64,000 bases of DNA from an uncultured Lachnospira sp. (GTDB lineage Bacteria > Bacillota > Clostridia > Lachnospirales > Lachnospiraceae), in contig CAKRIN010000004.1 of assembly GCA_934343805.1 (NCBI GenBank), positions 1 to 64,000 on the forward strand. Reading direction: 5' to 3'. A model generated the notes under the pieces. It was given only the letters and a program-made list of their open reading frames with translations. It made no database searches and was not told where the DNA came from. Positions within the stretch are counted from its first letter, which is position 1; each line of letters starts with the position of its first letter. Both the position numbers and the translations under genes were made by a program. Shown in pieces: positions 17,444 to 24,797 of this stretch.

Positions 17444-18727
17444 ATGGATAATTATTCAATTAACACAAAATGCGTCCAGGCAGGCTATACGCCTGGAAAT
17501 GGTGAACCAAGACAGATTCCTATAATTCAGTCTACTACATTTAAGTATGATACAAGTGAGGATATGGGAAAGCTTTTTGACCTTGAAGCAAGTGGATATT
17601 TCTACACAAGACTTCAGAATCCAACTAATGATTATGTGGCAGCTAAGATTGCAGCCCTTGAAGGTGGAAGTGCAGCAATGCTTACTTCATCAGGACAGGC
17701 AGCTAATTTCTTTGCTTTATTTAATATTTGCGAAGCTGGAAGCCATATAGTAGCATCATCTTCTATATATGGAGGAACATTTAACCTTATAGAGGTTACT
17801 TTGAAAAAGATGGGAATTGATGCAACATTTGTTGATCCTGACTGCACAGAGGAAGAGCTTAACGCAGCATTTAAGGATAATACAAGAGCGGTATTTGGTG
17901 AGACAATTGCCAACCCTGCACTTACAGTATTAGATATTGAAAAGTTTGCAAATGCAGCACATGCACATGGTGTACCACTTATCGTCGATAATACTTTCCC
18001 AACACCAGTTAATTGCAGACCAATTGAATGGGGAGCAGATATCGTAACACATTCAACAACTAAATATATGGACGGACATGGTGCTGCAGTCGGTGGAGCT
18101 ATCGTAGACAGCGGAAAGTTTGACTGGATGGCACATGCAGACAAGTTCCCTGGACTCTGCACACCTGATGAATCATATCATGGAATTACATATGCCGAGA
18201 AGTTCGGTAAGGAAGGTGCATTTATAACAAAATGTACTTCACAGCTTATGAGAGATTTAGGCTGCATACAGTCTCCTCAGAATGCATTTATCTTAAATCT
18301 TGGTCTTGAATCACTTCATGTGCGTATGCCAAGACATGTTGAAAATGGACAGGCTGTTGCAGAATTTCTTGAGAAGCAGGATAAGGTTGAATTCGTTAAT
18401 TATCCGGGACTTCCTTCTAACAAGTACTATGAAACTGCTAAGAAGTACATGCCTGATGGCGGCTGCGGAGTAGTTTCATTCGAGTTAAAGGGTGGAAGAG
18501 AGGCTGCTGAGAAGTTTATGAAGAATTTAAAGCTTGCAGCTATCGAAACTCATGTAGCAGATGCGAGAACATGCTGTCTTAACCCTGCAACATCAACACA
18601 CAGACAGATGAATGATGAGCAGCTTGCTGCAGCAGGAATTCCAGCAGGACTTATCCGTATCTCATGTGGTCTTGAGGATAAGAAGGATCTGATTGCGGAT
18701 ATTGCACAGGCTTTGGAAGCTATCTGA
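17444..18727 (+). CDS. O-acetylhomoserine sulfhydrylase (aminocarboxypropyltransferase)
   Basis: The 427-residue protein belongs to the Cys/Met metabolism PLP enzyme family. Visible signatures are YTRLQNPTNDYVAAKIAALEGG, ADIVTHSTTKYMDGHGAAVGG (the PLP-binding lysine is in THSTTK) and the C-terminal LIRISCGLEDKKDLIADI. Length and the GYFYTRLQNPT block fit the O-acetylhomoserine sulfhydrylase (MetY) subgroup, which makes homocysteine from O-acetylhomoserine and sulfide. GGAGG precedes the ATG. It is monocistronic, ending in a strong terminator. A cystathionine synthase or lyase assignment is less likely from the length. Confidence 0.9.
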   Translation: MDNYSINTKCVQAGYTPGNGEPRQIPIIQSTTFKYDTSEDMGKLFDLEASGYFYTRLQNPTNDYVAAKIAALEGGSAAMLTSSGQAANFFALFNICEAGSHIVASSSIYGGTFNLIEVTLKKMGIDATFVDPDCTEEELNAAFKDNTRAVFGETIANPALTVLDIEKFANAAHAHGVPLIVDNTFPTPVNCRPIEWGADIVTHSTTKYMDGHGAAVGGAIVDSGKFDWMAHADKFPGLCTPDESYHGITYAEKFGKEGAFITKCTSQLMRDLGCIQSPQNAFILNLGLESLHVRMPRHVENGQAVAEFLEKQDKVEFVNYPGLPSNKYYETAKKYMPDGGCGVVSFELKGGREAAEKFMKNLKLAAIETHVADARTCCLNPATSTHRQMNDEQLAAAGIPAGLIRISCGLEDKKDLIADIAQALEAI

Positions 18728-18815
18728 TTCTAATAGAGAATCAAAGTTATCTAATTTTAAGCTAAAGTTACTGATAAATCTGGATAATTAAGAAATTGAA
18801 ATGTTTTATATGAAT

Positions 18816-18873
18816 AAAGTCGTTAAAATGATGAGATTATTACGAATAAAAGCCATCATTTTGACGACTTTTT
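18816..18873 (+). terminator. terminator after the sulfhydrylase
   Basis: AAAGTCGTTAAAATGATG (18816-18833) pairs with CATCATTTTGACGACTTT (18854-18871), 18 bp with one G-T pair, followed by further T residues. Confidence 0.85.
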
Positions 18874-18874
18874 A

Positions 18875-18903
18875 TTTACAATAAAATGTGTACATGGTAC
18901 ACT
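18875..18903 (+). promoter_or_regulatory. promoter with palindromic operator for the HTH regulator operon
   Basis: TTTACA (18875-18880) and TACACT (18898-18903) are 17 bases apart. The perfect palindrome GTGTAC-ATG-GTACAC (18888-18902) overlaps the -10 box. The placement suggests autoregulation by the HTH protein encoded 50 bases downstream. Confidence 0.55.
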
Positions 18904-18952
18904 CGGATTATGAAAGGCCATTATTTATCAAGGACTGAAAGGAAGTGACACA

Positions 18953-19489
18953 ATGTTTGCATTAAAAGATTATATTACATCGGAGGATGTTAAGAATCTA
19001 AGGAAGAATCTTGGACTGACACAGAAAGAATTTGCCAGTCTTGTAGGAACATCGAAACCGACAATAGAACGATGGGAAAAAGAAAATGCTAAGATTACCG
19101 GTCCTATTGTTTTACTGTCTAAGATGATTAATGATTATCCTGATTATGTAAACAGACTGATAATACCGGAAAAAGAATTTCCAGTCAGAATGTTTTATAT
19201 GTATAAGGATGACATCTGTACACTGATAGATGTTGATGACGCAAAGCAGCTTGTGAGAATAAAGAATTATACAGATAAGCTGATGTTTCGTGCATTTGGT
19301 GTTAATGAAAATCCTGATTACAATGACTATAAGGAATTTCTTGAATCAAGATGTTTTCCAAGAACAAGAGATAAGATGAAGCTTGTGCTGGAGGATATAG
19401 GACTTCCGTTTTATGATACATTTATGATAATAGAAAAGACGCAGGGGCGTATGGCAGAGGATGACTTCTGGATAAGAATAGAAGAATAG
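18953..19489 (+). CDS. XRE-type HTH protein with C-terminal domain
   Basis: The 178-residue protein has a helix-turn-helix in its first 60 residues (VKNLRKNLGLTQKEFASLVG followed by SKPTIERWEKE). A C-terminal domain follows, with the blocks KQLVRIKNYTD, FGVNENPDYNDYKEFLESRC and FPRTRDKMKL and the ending GRMAEDDFWIRI. From memory, this C-terminal pattern recurs in Clostridia in proteins near HipA-like kinases, but no kinase is nearby here, so the relation is uncertain. GGAAG precedes the ATG. It leads a run of four same-strand genes, and the palindrome in its promoter suggests self-control. Confidence 0.75.
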   Translation: MFALKDYITSEDVKNLRKNLGLTQKEFASLVGTSKPTIERWEKENAKITGPIVLLSKMINDYPDYVNRLIIPEKEFPVRMFYMYKDDICTLIDVDDAKQLVRIKNYTDKLMFRAFGVNENPDYNDYKEFLESRCFPRTRDKMKLVLEDIGLPFYDTFMIIEKTQGRMAEDDFWIRIEE

Positions 19490-19505
19490 ATAAGGAGCAA
19501 TTATT

Positions 19506-19808
19506 ATGGTAAAGCATGTTATTTTATGGAAATTAAAGGACGAGCTTGCAGGAGAAGAAAAAGAGCAGGTTAAGGCAGGTATTAAGGAAGGACTTGAAGG
19601 TCTTGCAGGACAGATCCCAGGACTTATAGAGGTTAAAGTAAGAACAGAGTGTCTTCCAAGCTCTACAGCAGATATAATGTTAGACACAATATTTGACAGC
19701 GTTGAAAGTTTAAAGGGATATGCAGTACACCCTAAGCATGTGGCAGTAGCGGATAGCAAGGTAAGACCTTACACAGCAGTAAGATCTTGCATGGATTACG
19801 AAATATAG
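19506..19808 (+). CDS. Dabb-family (stress-responsive alpha/beta barrel) protein
   Basis: The 100-residue protein begins MVKHVILWKLKDE and carries the IPGLIEVKVRTE and GYAVHPKHVAVADSKVRPY blocks of the dimeric alpha/beta-barrel (Dabb) family. The conserved HP..H stretch is present. The molecular function of bacterial members is generally unknown; plant relatives act in stress or polyketide cyclisation. It lies 16 bases after the HTH gene, with GGAGC before its ATG, so it is in the same operon. Confidence 0.8.
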   Translation: MVKHVILWKLKDELAGEEKEQVKAGIKEGLEGLAGQIPGLIEVKVRTECLPSSTADIMLDTIFDSVESLKGYAVHPKHVAVADSKVRPYTAVRSCMDYEI

Positions 19809-19842
19809 TAATTAATTAACAGCAATATTGGAGGAACTAACA

Positions 19843-20430
19843 ATGGAACATATTTCAAGAAATGACGCATTTGAATTACTTAAAAAGTACAATAACGACC
19901 CTTTTCACATTCAGCATGCATTAACAGTTGAAGCTGTTATGAAATGGTATGCTAATGAACTTGGTTATGGAGAAGATGCGGAGTATTGGGGAATCGTAGG
20001 ACTTCTTCATGATATTGATTTCGAGCTTTATCCTGAACATCATTGTATCAAAGCACCAGAACTTTTAAGAGAGGGCGGCGTATCAGAGGATATAATTCAT
20101 GGAGTAGTTTCTCATGGCTATGGAATTACAGTTGATGTTGCACCTGAGCATAAGATGGAAAAAGTGCTTTTTGCAGCGGACGAGCTTACAGGGCTTATAT
20201 GGGCAGCGGCACTTATGCGTCCATCAAAGAGTACTAAGGACATGGAGCTTAAGTCATTAAAGAAGAAATATAAGAGCAAGGGCTTTGCAGCAGGCTGTTC
20301 AAGAGAAGTAATTGAGCGAGGAGCAGAGCAGCTTGGCTGGGAACTTGATGAACTTCTGACGAAGACTCTTGCAGCAATGGCAGCCTCAGAAGACACTATT
20401 AATGAAGAGATGGAGAAGGAAAATGTTTAA
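19843..20430 (+). CDS. HD-domain hydrolase
   Basis: The 195-residue protein has a HD-domain metal motif: HIQHALTVEAVM, then GLLHDIDFELYPEHH (His-Asp), then GVVSHGYGI, and a final AADELTGLIWAAALMRPSK whose DE is the last metal ligand block. This matches the small HDIG/HDc phosphohydrolases common in Clostridia; the substrate is unknown. The start at 19843 has GGAGG eight bases upstream; a TTG at 19828 lies inside that site and was rejected. The last eight bases overlap the next gene. Confidence 0.83.
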   Translation: MEHISRNDAFELLKKYNNDPFHIQHALTVEAVMKWYANELGYGEDAEYWGIVGLLHDIDFELYPEHHCIKAPELLREGGVSEDIIHGVVSHGYGITVDVAPEHKMEKVLFAADELTGLIWAAALMRPSKSTKDMELKSLKKKYKSKGFAAGCSREVIERGAEQLGWELDELLTKTLAAMAASEDTINEEMEKENV

Positions 20431-20842
20431 TACTCCAACAGATTGTTACAATTATATAATTGAGAATGACCTTGAAATGCCAGTGCTTGGTGCAATGATG
20501 AATCATGTTGGCGGATATTCAATAGCAGAGATTGCAGACGGAAGATTCCATAACAGAGACGGAGCAGTCTCATTTTCATCACCGGGTTATAAGATAAACA
20601 TTCCTGTTACTGATGATGAAATAGTCACGGCAGTACTTAATGGATTGTATGTAAGCGCATTTATATCAAGAAATCAGGATAAGTATCAGATACATTTTCT
20701 TGTATCGGGATATCCTGTCGATATGAAATGCCGTTACGAGGAGCATATTGCAAAAGGTGTAGTGAAATATATGATAATGTCTACTATTGTTGCGTGCAGA
20801 TTAGATAGTGAGAAAAAGCTGAAGGAATATATAGCGGATTAA
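20423..20842 (+). CDS. unrecognised 139-aa protein
   Basis: The start at 20423 is preceded by GGAGAAGGA and overlaps the HD-hydrolase stop by eight bases, so translation is coupled. The soluble product (MFNTPTDCYNYIIENDLEMP...) has mixed alpha/beta character, with no signal peptide or membrane helix. GGYSIAEIADGRFHNRDGAVS and GYKINIPVTDDEI are its most distinctive stretches. I do not recognise the family. As the last gene of the HTH/Dabb/HD run it may act with the HD hydrolase. Confidence 0.65.
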   Translation: MFNTPTDCYNYIIENDLEMPVLGAMMNHVGGYSIAEIADGRFHNRDGAVSFSSPGYKINIPVTDDEIVTAVLNGLYVSAFISRNQDKYQIHFLVSGYPVDMKCRYEEHIAKGVVKYMIMSTIVACRLDSEKKLKEYIAD

Positions 20843-20844
20843 AT

Positions 20845-20903
20845 AAGAGAGCCAGGATATACGGACTGACAATGGGATGAAGTTCGTATATCCCGGCTCT
20901 CTT
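20845..20903 (+). terminator. long hairpin after the HD operon
   Basis: AAGAGAGCC-A-GGATATACG (20845-20863) pairs with CGTATATCC-C-GGCTCTCTT (20885-20903): 18 pairs around a single A/C mismatch and a 21-base loop. The T-run (TTTAT) is weak, so it may slow rather than fully end transcription or serve as an mRNA-stabilising structure. Confidence 0.6.
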
Positions 20904-20917
20904 TATGAGGGGGAAAA

Positions 20918-20959
20918 ATGTTTTTCAAACATCCGATGGCTGCTGCATTGGGAGATTAG
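20918..20959 (+). CDS. possible 13-aa mini-ORF or leader peptide (MFFKHPMAAALGD)
   Basis: ATG at 20918 is preceded at four bases by AGGGGG and reads MFFKHPMAAALGD to a TAG at 20957-20959. Codons 7-9 overlap the left arm of the terminator at 20935-20974, the usual geometry of a translated leader or attenuator, though the peptide has no run of one amino acid. It lies between the HD operon and an aminotransferase gene that has its own likely promoter, so it may instead be chance. No homologues can be checked here. Confidence 0.3.
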   Translation: MFFKHPMAAALGD

Positions 20960-20974
20960 ACAGCCATCTTTTTT
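20935..20974 (+). terminator. terminator overlapping the mini-ORF
   Basis: GATGGCTG (20935-20942) pairs with CAGCCATC (20961-20968), followed by TTTTTT (20969-20974). Confidence 0.75.
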
Positions 20975-21046
20975 ATGAAAAAGTTTGTCTGTTGTCTTTC
21001 GACATTGTTTATATTAAAGGGAAATTGTGAAAATGAATTGGAAAGT

Positions 21047-21076
21047 TTGTGAGAATTTTGTGAACAGTGATATAAT
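21047..21076 (+). promoter_or_regulatory. promoter of the aminotransferase gene
   Basis: TTGTGA (21047-21052) and TATAAT (21071-21076) lie 18 bases apart, and TG precedes the -10 by one base. The ATG is 50 bases downstream. Confidence 0.55.
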
Positions 21077-21126
21077 AAATGGCGTTGAAATTATGAAAAT
21101 ACTTAAATAACGGAGGACACATTTAC

Positions 21127-22311
21127 ATGAAAGAGTTAAGTAACAGATCAGCAAATTTTACAGACTCTGTTATCAGAAGAATGACAAGAGTTGCTAATAA
21201 ATATGGTGCAGTTAATTTATCACAGGGATTTCCTGATTTTGAGCCGCCAAAGGCTATAACAGACAGGCTTGCAAGAGTTGCAGGCGAAGGACCTCATCAG
21301 TATGCACTGACATGGGGAGCTAAGAATTTCAGGGATGCAGTTGCTAAGAAATATGAACATTTTTCTGGTGTTAAGATTGACCCTGAGACAGAGATTGTTG
21401 TCACATGCGGAAGTACAGAGGCAATGATGGCTACAATGCTTAGTATTACTAATCCGGGCGACAAGGTTGTAATATTCTCGCCTTTTTATGAGAATTACGG
21501 CGCAGATACAATTCTTTCAGGCGCAGAGCCGATATATGTTCCATTAGTTCCACCAGAATTTCATTTTGATAAGGAAAAGTTAGAAGATGCATTCAGACAG
21601 GGTGCTAAGGCATTAATTCTGTGTAATCCTTCCAACCCATGCGGTAAGGTGTTCACAATGGAGGAAATGCAGACAATTGCTGAACTTGCAAAGAAATATG
21701 ACGCATATGTTGTTACAGATGAAGTGTATGAGCATATTGTGTATGCACCTAATAAGCATATTTACATGCAGTCGCTTGAGGGCATGAGAGAAAGAACGAT
21801 TGTGTGCAATTCGCTGTCTAAGACATACTCAATAACAGGCTGGAGATTAGGTTATGTTATTGCTAACCCACATATAATCGACAGAGTTAAAAAGGTACAT
21901 GATTTCCTTACAGTTGGTGCAGCTGCACCACTGATGGAGGCAGCAGTTGTGGGATTAGAGTTTGGTGATGGTTATTATGAGGAGCTTGCCGCACATTATG
22001 CACATATGAAAGAGGTATTTGTAGGCGGTCTTAAGAAGCTGGGATTAAAATATACAGACCCACAGGGTGCATATTATGTGCTTGTTGATGTGAGTGAATT
22101 CGGAGTTAAAGATGATGTGAAGTTCTGTGAATGGATGGCTCAGTTCGTTGGCGTGGCAGCAGTACCGGGCTCAAGCTTTTTCAGGGAAGATGTGCATAAT
22201 CTTGTGAGATTTCATTTCGCAAAGCAGGACGATACTCTTAATGAAGCAATAAAGAGGCTGGCAACACTTAAAGAAAAGGCAATGAATGTCAAAGCTGTGG
22301 ACTGGAGATAA
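21127..22311 (+). CDS. PLP-dependent class I/II aminotransferase
   Basis: The 394-residue protein is a fold-type I aminotransferase. Visible are the N-terminal NLSQGFPDFEPPKAI, the LCNPSNPCGKVF block, VTDEVYEHIVY with its PLP-contacting Asp and Tyr, and CNSLSKTYSITGWRLGYV with the PLP lysine and the phosphate-binding Arg. Members act on aspartate, methionine, glutamine or aromatic amino acids. The sequence resembles the subgroup annotated as aspartate or kynurenine/glutamine aminotransferase, but the substrate is not certain. The VanZ-RDD gene starts three bases after its stop. Confidence 0.88.
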   Translation: MKELSNRSANFTDSVIRRMTRVANKYGAVNLSQGFPDFEPPKAITDRLARVAGEGPHQYALTWGAKNFRDAVAKKYEHFSGVKIDPETEIVVTCGSTEAMMATMLSITNPGDKVVIFSPFYENYGADTILSGAEPIYVPLVPPEFHFDKEKLEDAFRQGAKALILCNPSNPCGKVFTMEEMQTIAELAKKYDAYVVTDEVYEHIVYAPNKHIYMQSLEGMRERTIVCNSLSKTYSITGWRLGYVIANPHIIDRVKKVHDFLTVGAAAPLMEAAVVGLEFGDGYYEELAAHYAHMKEVFVGGLKKLGLKYTDPQGAYYVLVDVSEFGVKDDVKFCEWMAQFVGVAAVPGSSFFREDVHNLVRFHFAKQDDTLNEAIKRLATLKEKAMNVKAVDWR

Positions 22312-22314
22312 TTC

Positions 22315-23529
22315 ATGGAAGTATATTTAAAACCGATAATTTCAGCGTGTTATGTGTTTCCGGTTCTTGCTATGCTGTTCACACTGCCGTACATAATATA
22401 CGAATATCATAAATATGGCTCAATACTTGTAATAAGAACAGGCGTTGTATACACATTTATATTCTACATGCTTACCTCATATTTTATGACAGTGCTTCCT
22501 CTGCCACCAGTTGATTCGGTGACACCGGACTCGGCATGTATGCTGTTAGTGCCATTTGATGCGGTAAGAAGAGTCATTGCAACTGCTAATGTTACTTTAT
22601 CGAATCCGGCAACATATATTAATCTGTTCAAATGTGGTGACTTCTGGCAGATTGCTTTCAATATTCTGTTGTTAGTGCCATTTGGTGTGTATCTGAGATA
22701 TTATTTTAAAAGAAAATGGTGGCAGGTGCTTATAATGTCATTCTGTTATAGTCTGTTTTTTGAGCTTACGCAGTTGTCAGGATTGTACGGGATATATCCT
22801 TATCCATACAGATTCTTTGAAGTGGACGACCTGATATGTAACACACTTGGAGGAATGGTGGGCTTCTGGGTTATGCCGGCGGTTGTTTTCATGCTGCCAA
22901 AGCGTGACAAAATGGATGAGGTTGCTTACAACAGAGGACAGATTGTGTCAGAATTCAGAAGAATAATAGCATGGGTGCTTGATATGCTTGTGATAATGGC
23001 TCCGGTTGCCGTATTTTTTGCAATAGATAAAGAAAAGTTTATGACAGCGGTGTACGATTTAAGATATCTGGTTGTCATAGCTGTATATATAGTTGTTGCA
23101 TTTACAATAGTTACAGCAGTTACTAAGGGAAGAACTATAGGCAAGGCACTTGTTAATATAAGACTAGTGAAGGCAGAGAGCAAGAAAAGAGATAACAAGG
23201 CAGCTGATTATGAAGCTGAGAATATTGAGGCTGATACTCATAGGAGAGTGAATGTTTTCAGGCTTATGGGAAGATATTTTATTCTGTATGTTTTAAGCCT
23301 GCCTTCTCCTGTATATGCATATAATCTTTATCATATGGCACTTAAGGCTTATGGGTGGAGATTCTCTGCAAGTATAGCAGTATGTGTATTGTGCCTTATG
23401 GTTACGGCATATTTTGCGACAGATTTCATATTATGTCTGTTCAGCAGTACACGGCAAATGTTTTATGACAGGGTGATGGGAATTACGCATGTCAATATGG
23501 TGAAGCAGAAGGAAAAGATATCAAGATAA
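22315..23529 (+). CDS. VanZ-family / RDD-domain fusion membrane protein
   Basis: The 404-residue protein has two membrane modules. The N-terminal half (to about 190) matches VanZ-like proteins, with FNILLLVPFGVYLRYYFKRKWW, SLFFELTQLSGLYGIYPYPYR and FEVDDLICNTLGGMVGFW. The C-terminal half (about 215-395) is an RDD domain, with RRIIAWVLDMLVIMAPVAVFF and TKGRTIGKALVNIRLV. VanZ gives low-level teicoplanin resistance in enterococci; RDD domains are of unclear role. The fusion occurs in Clostridia and should not be read as glycopeptide resistance. It is coupled to the aminotransferase, whose stop lies three bases upstream. Confidence 0.8.
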   Translation: MEVYLKPIISACYVFPVLAMLFTLPYIIYEYHKYGSILVIRTGVVYTFIFYMLTSYFMTVLPLPPVDSVTPDSACMLLVPFDAVRRVIATANVTLSNPATYINLFKCGDFWQIAFNILLLVPFGVYLRYYFKRKWWQVLIMSFCYSLFFELTQLSGLYGIYPYPYRFFEVDDLICNTLGGMVGFWVMPAVVFMLPKRDKMDEVAYNRGQIVSEFRRIIAWVLDMLVIMAPVAVFFAIDKEKFMTAVYDLRYLVVIAVYIVVAFTIVTAVTKGRTIGKALVNIRLVKAESKKRDNKAADYEAENIEADTHRRVNVFRLMGRYFILYVLSLPSPVYAYNLYHMALKAYGWRFSASIAVCVLCLMVTAYFATDFILCLFSSTRQMFYDRVMGITHVNMVKQKEKISR

Positions 23530-23590
23530 GTTGGGGTTAAGAGGTTTTAAACAAATTGGAAAACATAACAAAATAAACTGAAAAAATACA

Positions 23591-23619
23591 TTGACATGTT
23601 AGAACTGACATGTTAGTAT
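23591..23619 (+). promoter_or_regulatory. uxuA promoter with two overlapping GntR-type operator copies
   Basis: TTGACA (23591-23596) and TAGTAT (23614-23619) are 17 bases apart. TTGACATGTTAG (23591-23602) and CTGACATGTTAG (23605-23616) are near-palindromic copies, with centres 14 bases apart. They cover the -35 and most of the -10, so a bound repressor would block RNA polymerase. Confidence 0.75.
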
Positions 23620-23690
23620 ACACATAGCAAATAATTATGCAAATATGGTACAGAATAATAATGTTGTTATGTAAAAGGAGGATTTTTGTT

Positions 23691-24758
23691 ATGGATATGA
23701 CTTTGAGATGGTATGGACCAGGATACGACAGCGTAACACTTAAGCAGATCAGACAGATTCCAGGGGTAAAGAATGTTATTACAACGCTTTTTGGTAAGCA
23801 GGCTGGTGAGCGGTGGCTTCCAGAGGAAATAGCGGAGCTGAAAAGGATTGTTGAAGATGCAGGGTTGGGAATCGCTGGTATTGAATCAGTTAATGTGTCA
23901 GATGATATTAAGATTGGCACAGCTAAGGCAGATGAGCACATTGACAATTATATAAAGACACTGCAGGCTCTTGGAGAAGCGGATATTCATGTGGTATGTT
24001 ACAATTTTATGCCTGTATTTGACTGGACACGATCAGAACTTGCAAGAGAAAGGGCTGATGGTTCAACGGTACTTGCATATAATCAGGATACAGTTGATAT
24101 GATTGATCCGGAGCATATGAAGGAATCAGTTGCAAAGATGTCTAATGGATTCGTAATGCCGGGATGGGAACCAGAGCGTCTTGACAGATTAAAAGAACTT
24201 TTTGAAATGTATAAAGATGTTGACGCAGAGAAGCTGTTTAATAATCTGGTATATTTTCTGGAAGCAATTGGCCCGGTATGTGAGAAGTATGATATAAAGA
24301 TGGGGATTCATCCGGATGATCCTGCATGGCCTATATTTGGACTTCCAAGAATTATGACAGGTAAGGATTCTGTTACAAGACTGCTTGATGCTGTAGATAA
24401 ACCATATAACGGAATAACACTTTGTACGGGTTCATTTGGCTCTAACCAGAATAATGATATTTGTGAGATTATTAAGGCATGCAGAGGAAGAATACCATTT
24501 GCACATGTGAGAAACCTTAAATATAATTCACCTAGGGATTTTGAAGAAGCAGCACATTTATCATCTGATGGTTCTATGGATATGTATAAGATTATGAAAA
24601 CATTATATGATACAGGTTTTGATGGCGTTATAAGACCAGACCATGGAAGAATGATATGGGATGAGGTGGCTATGCCAGGTTATGGTTTATATGACAGAGC
24701 TTTAGGCGCAACATATCTTAATGGCTTATGGGAAGCTATTGATAAATCATCAAAGTAA
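23691..24758 (+). CDS. uxuA: mannonate dehydratase (UxuA)
   Basis: The 355-residue protein matches UxuA. It begins MDMTLRWYGPGYDSVTLKQI and has LAYNQDTVDMIDPEHM, MGIHPDDPAWPIFGLPRI, TLCTGSFGSNQNNDI, FAHVRNLKY and IRPDHGRMIWDE, which contain the metal-site His, Cys and Asp residues. It dehydrates D-mannonate to 2-keto-3-deoxygluconate. AAGGAGG lies eight bases before the ATG at 23691, which decides the start over upstream in-frame ATGs. It heads an operon with uxuB and gntR, and its promoter carries two operator copies. The TIM-barrel fold places it in the cytoplasm. Confidence 0.95.
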   Translation: MDMTLRWYGPGYDSVTLKQIRQIPGVKNVITTLFGKQAGERWLPEEIAELKRIVEDAGLGIAGIESVNVSDDIKIGTAKADEHIDNYIKTLQALGEADIHVVCYNFMPVFDWTRSELARERADGSTVLAYNQDTVDMIDPEHMKESVAKMSNGFVMPGWEPERLDRLKELFEMYKDVDAEKLFNNLVYFLEAIGPVCEKYDIKMGIHPDDPAWPIFGLPRIMTGKDSVTRLLDAVDKPYNGITLCTGSFGSNQNNDICEIIKACRGRIPFAHVRNLKYNSPRDFEEAAHLSSDGSMDMYKIMKTLYDTGFDGVIRPDHGRMIWDEVAMPGYGLYDRALGATYLNGLWEAIDKSSK

Positions 24759-24797
24759 TTATTAACATTGGGTTTTTATGGCATAATGGAGGATATT

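Noticed and set aside
22315..23529. VanZ gene as a sign of glycopeptide resistance
   Set aside because: No vanHAX genes nearby, and VanZ-RDD fusions are common in Clostridia; the VanY-like gene at 42.5 kb is likewise isolated.
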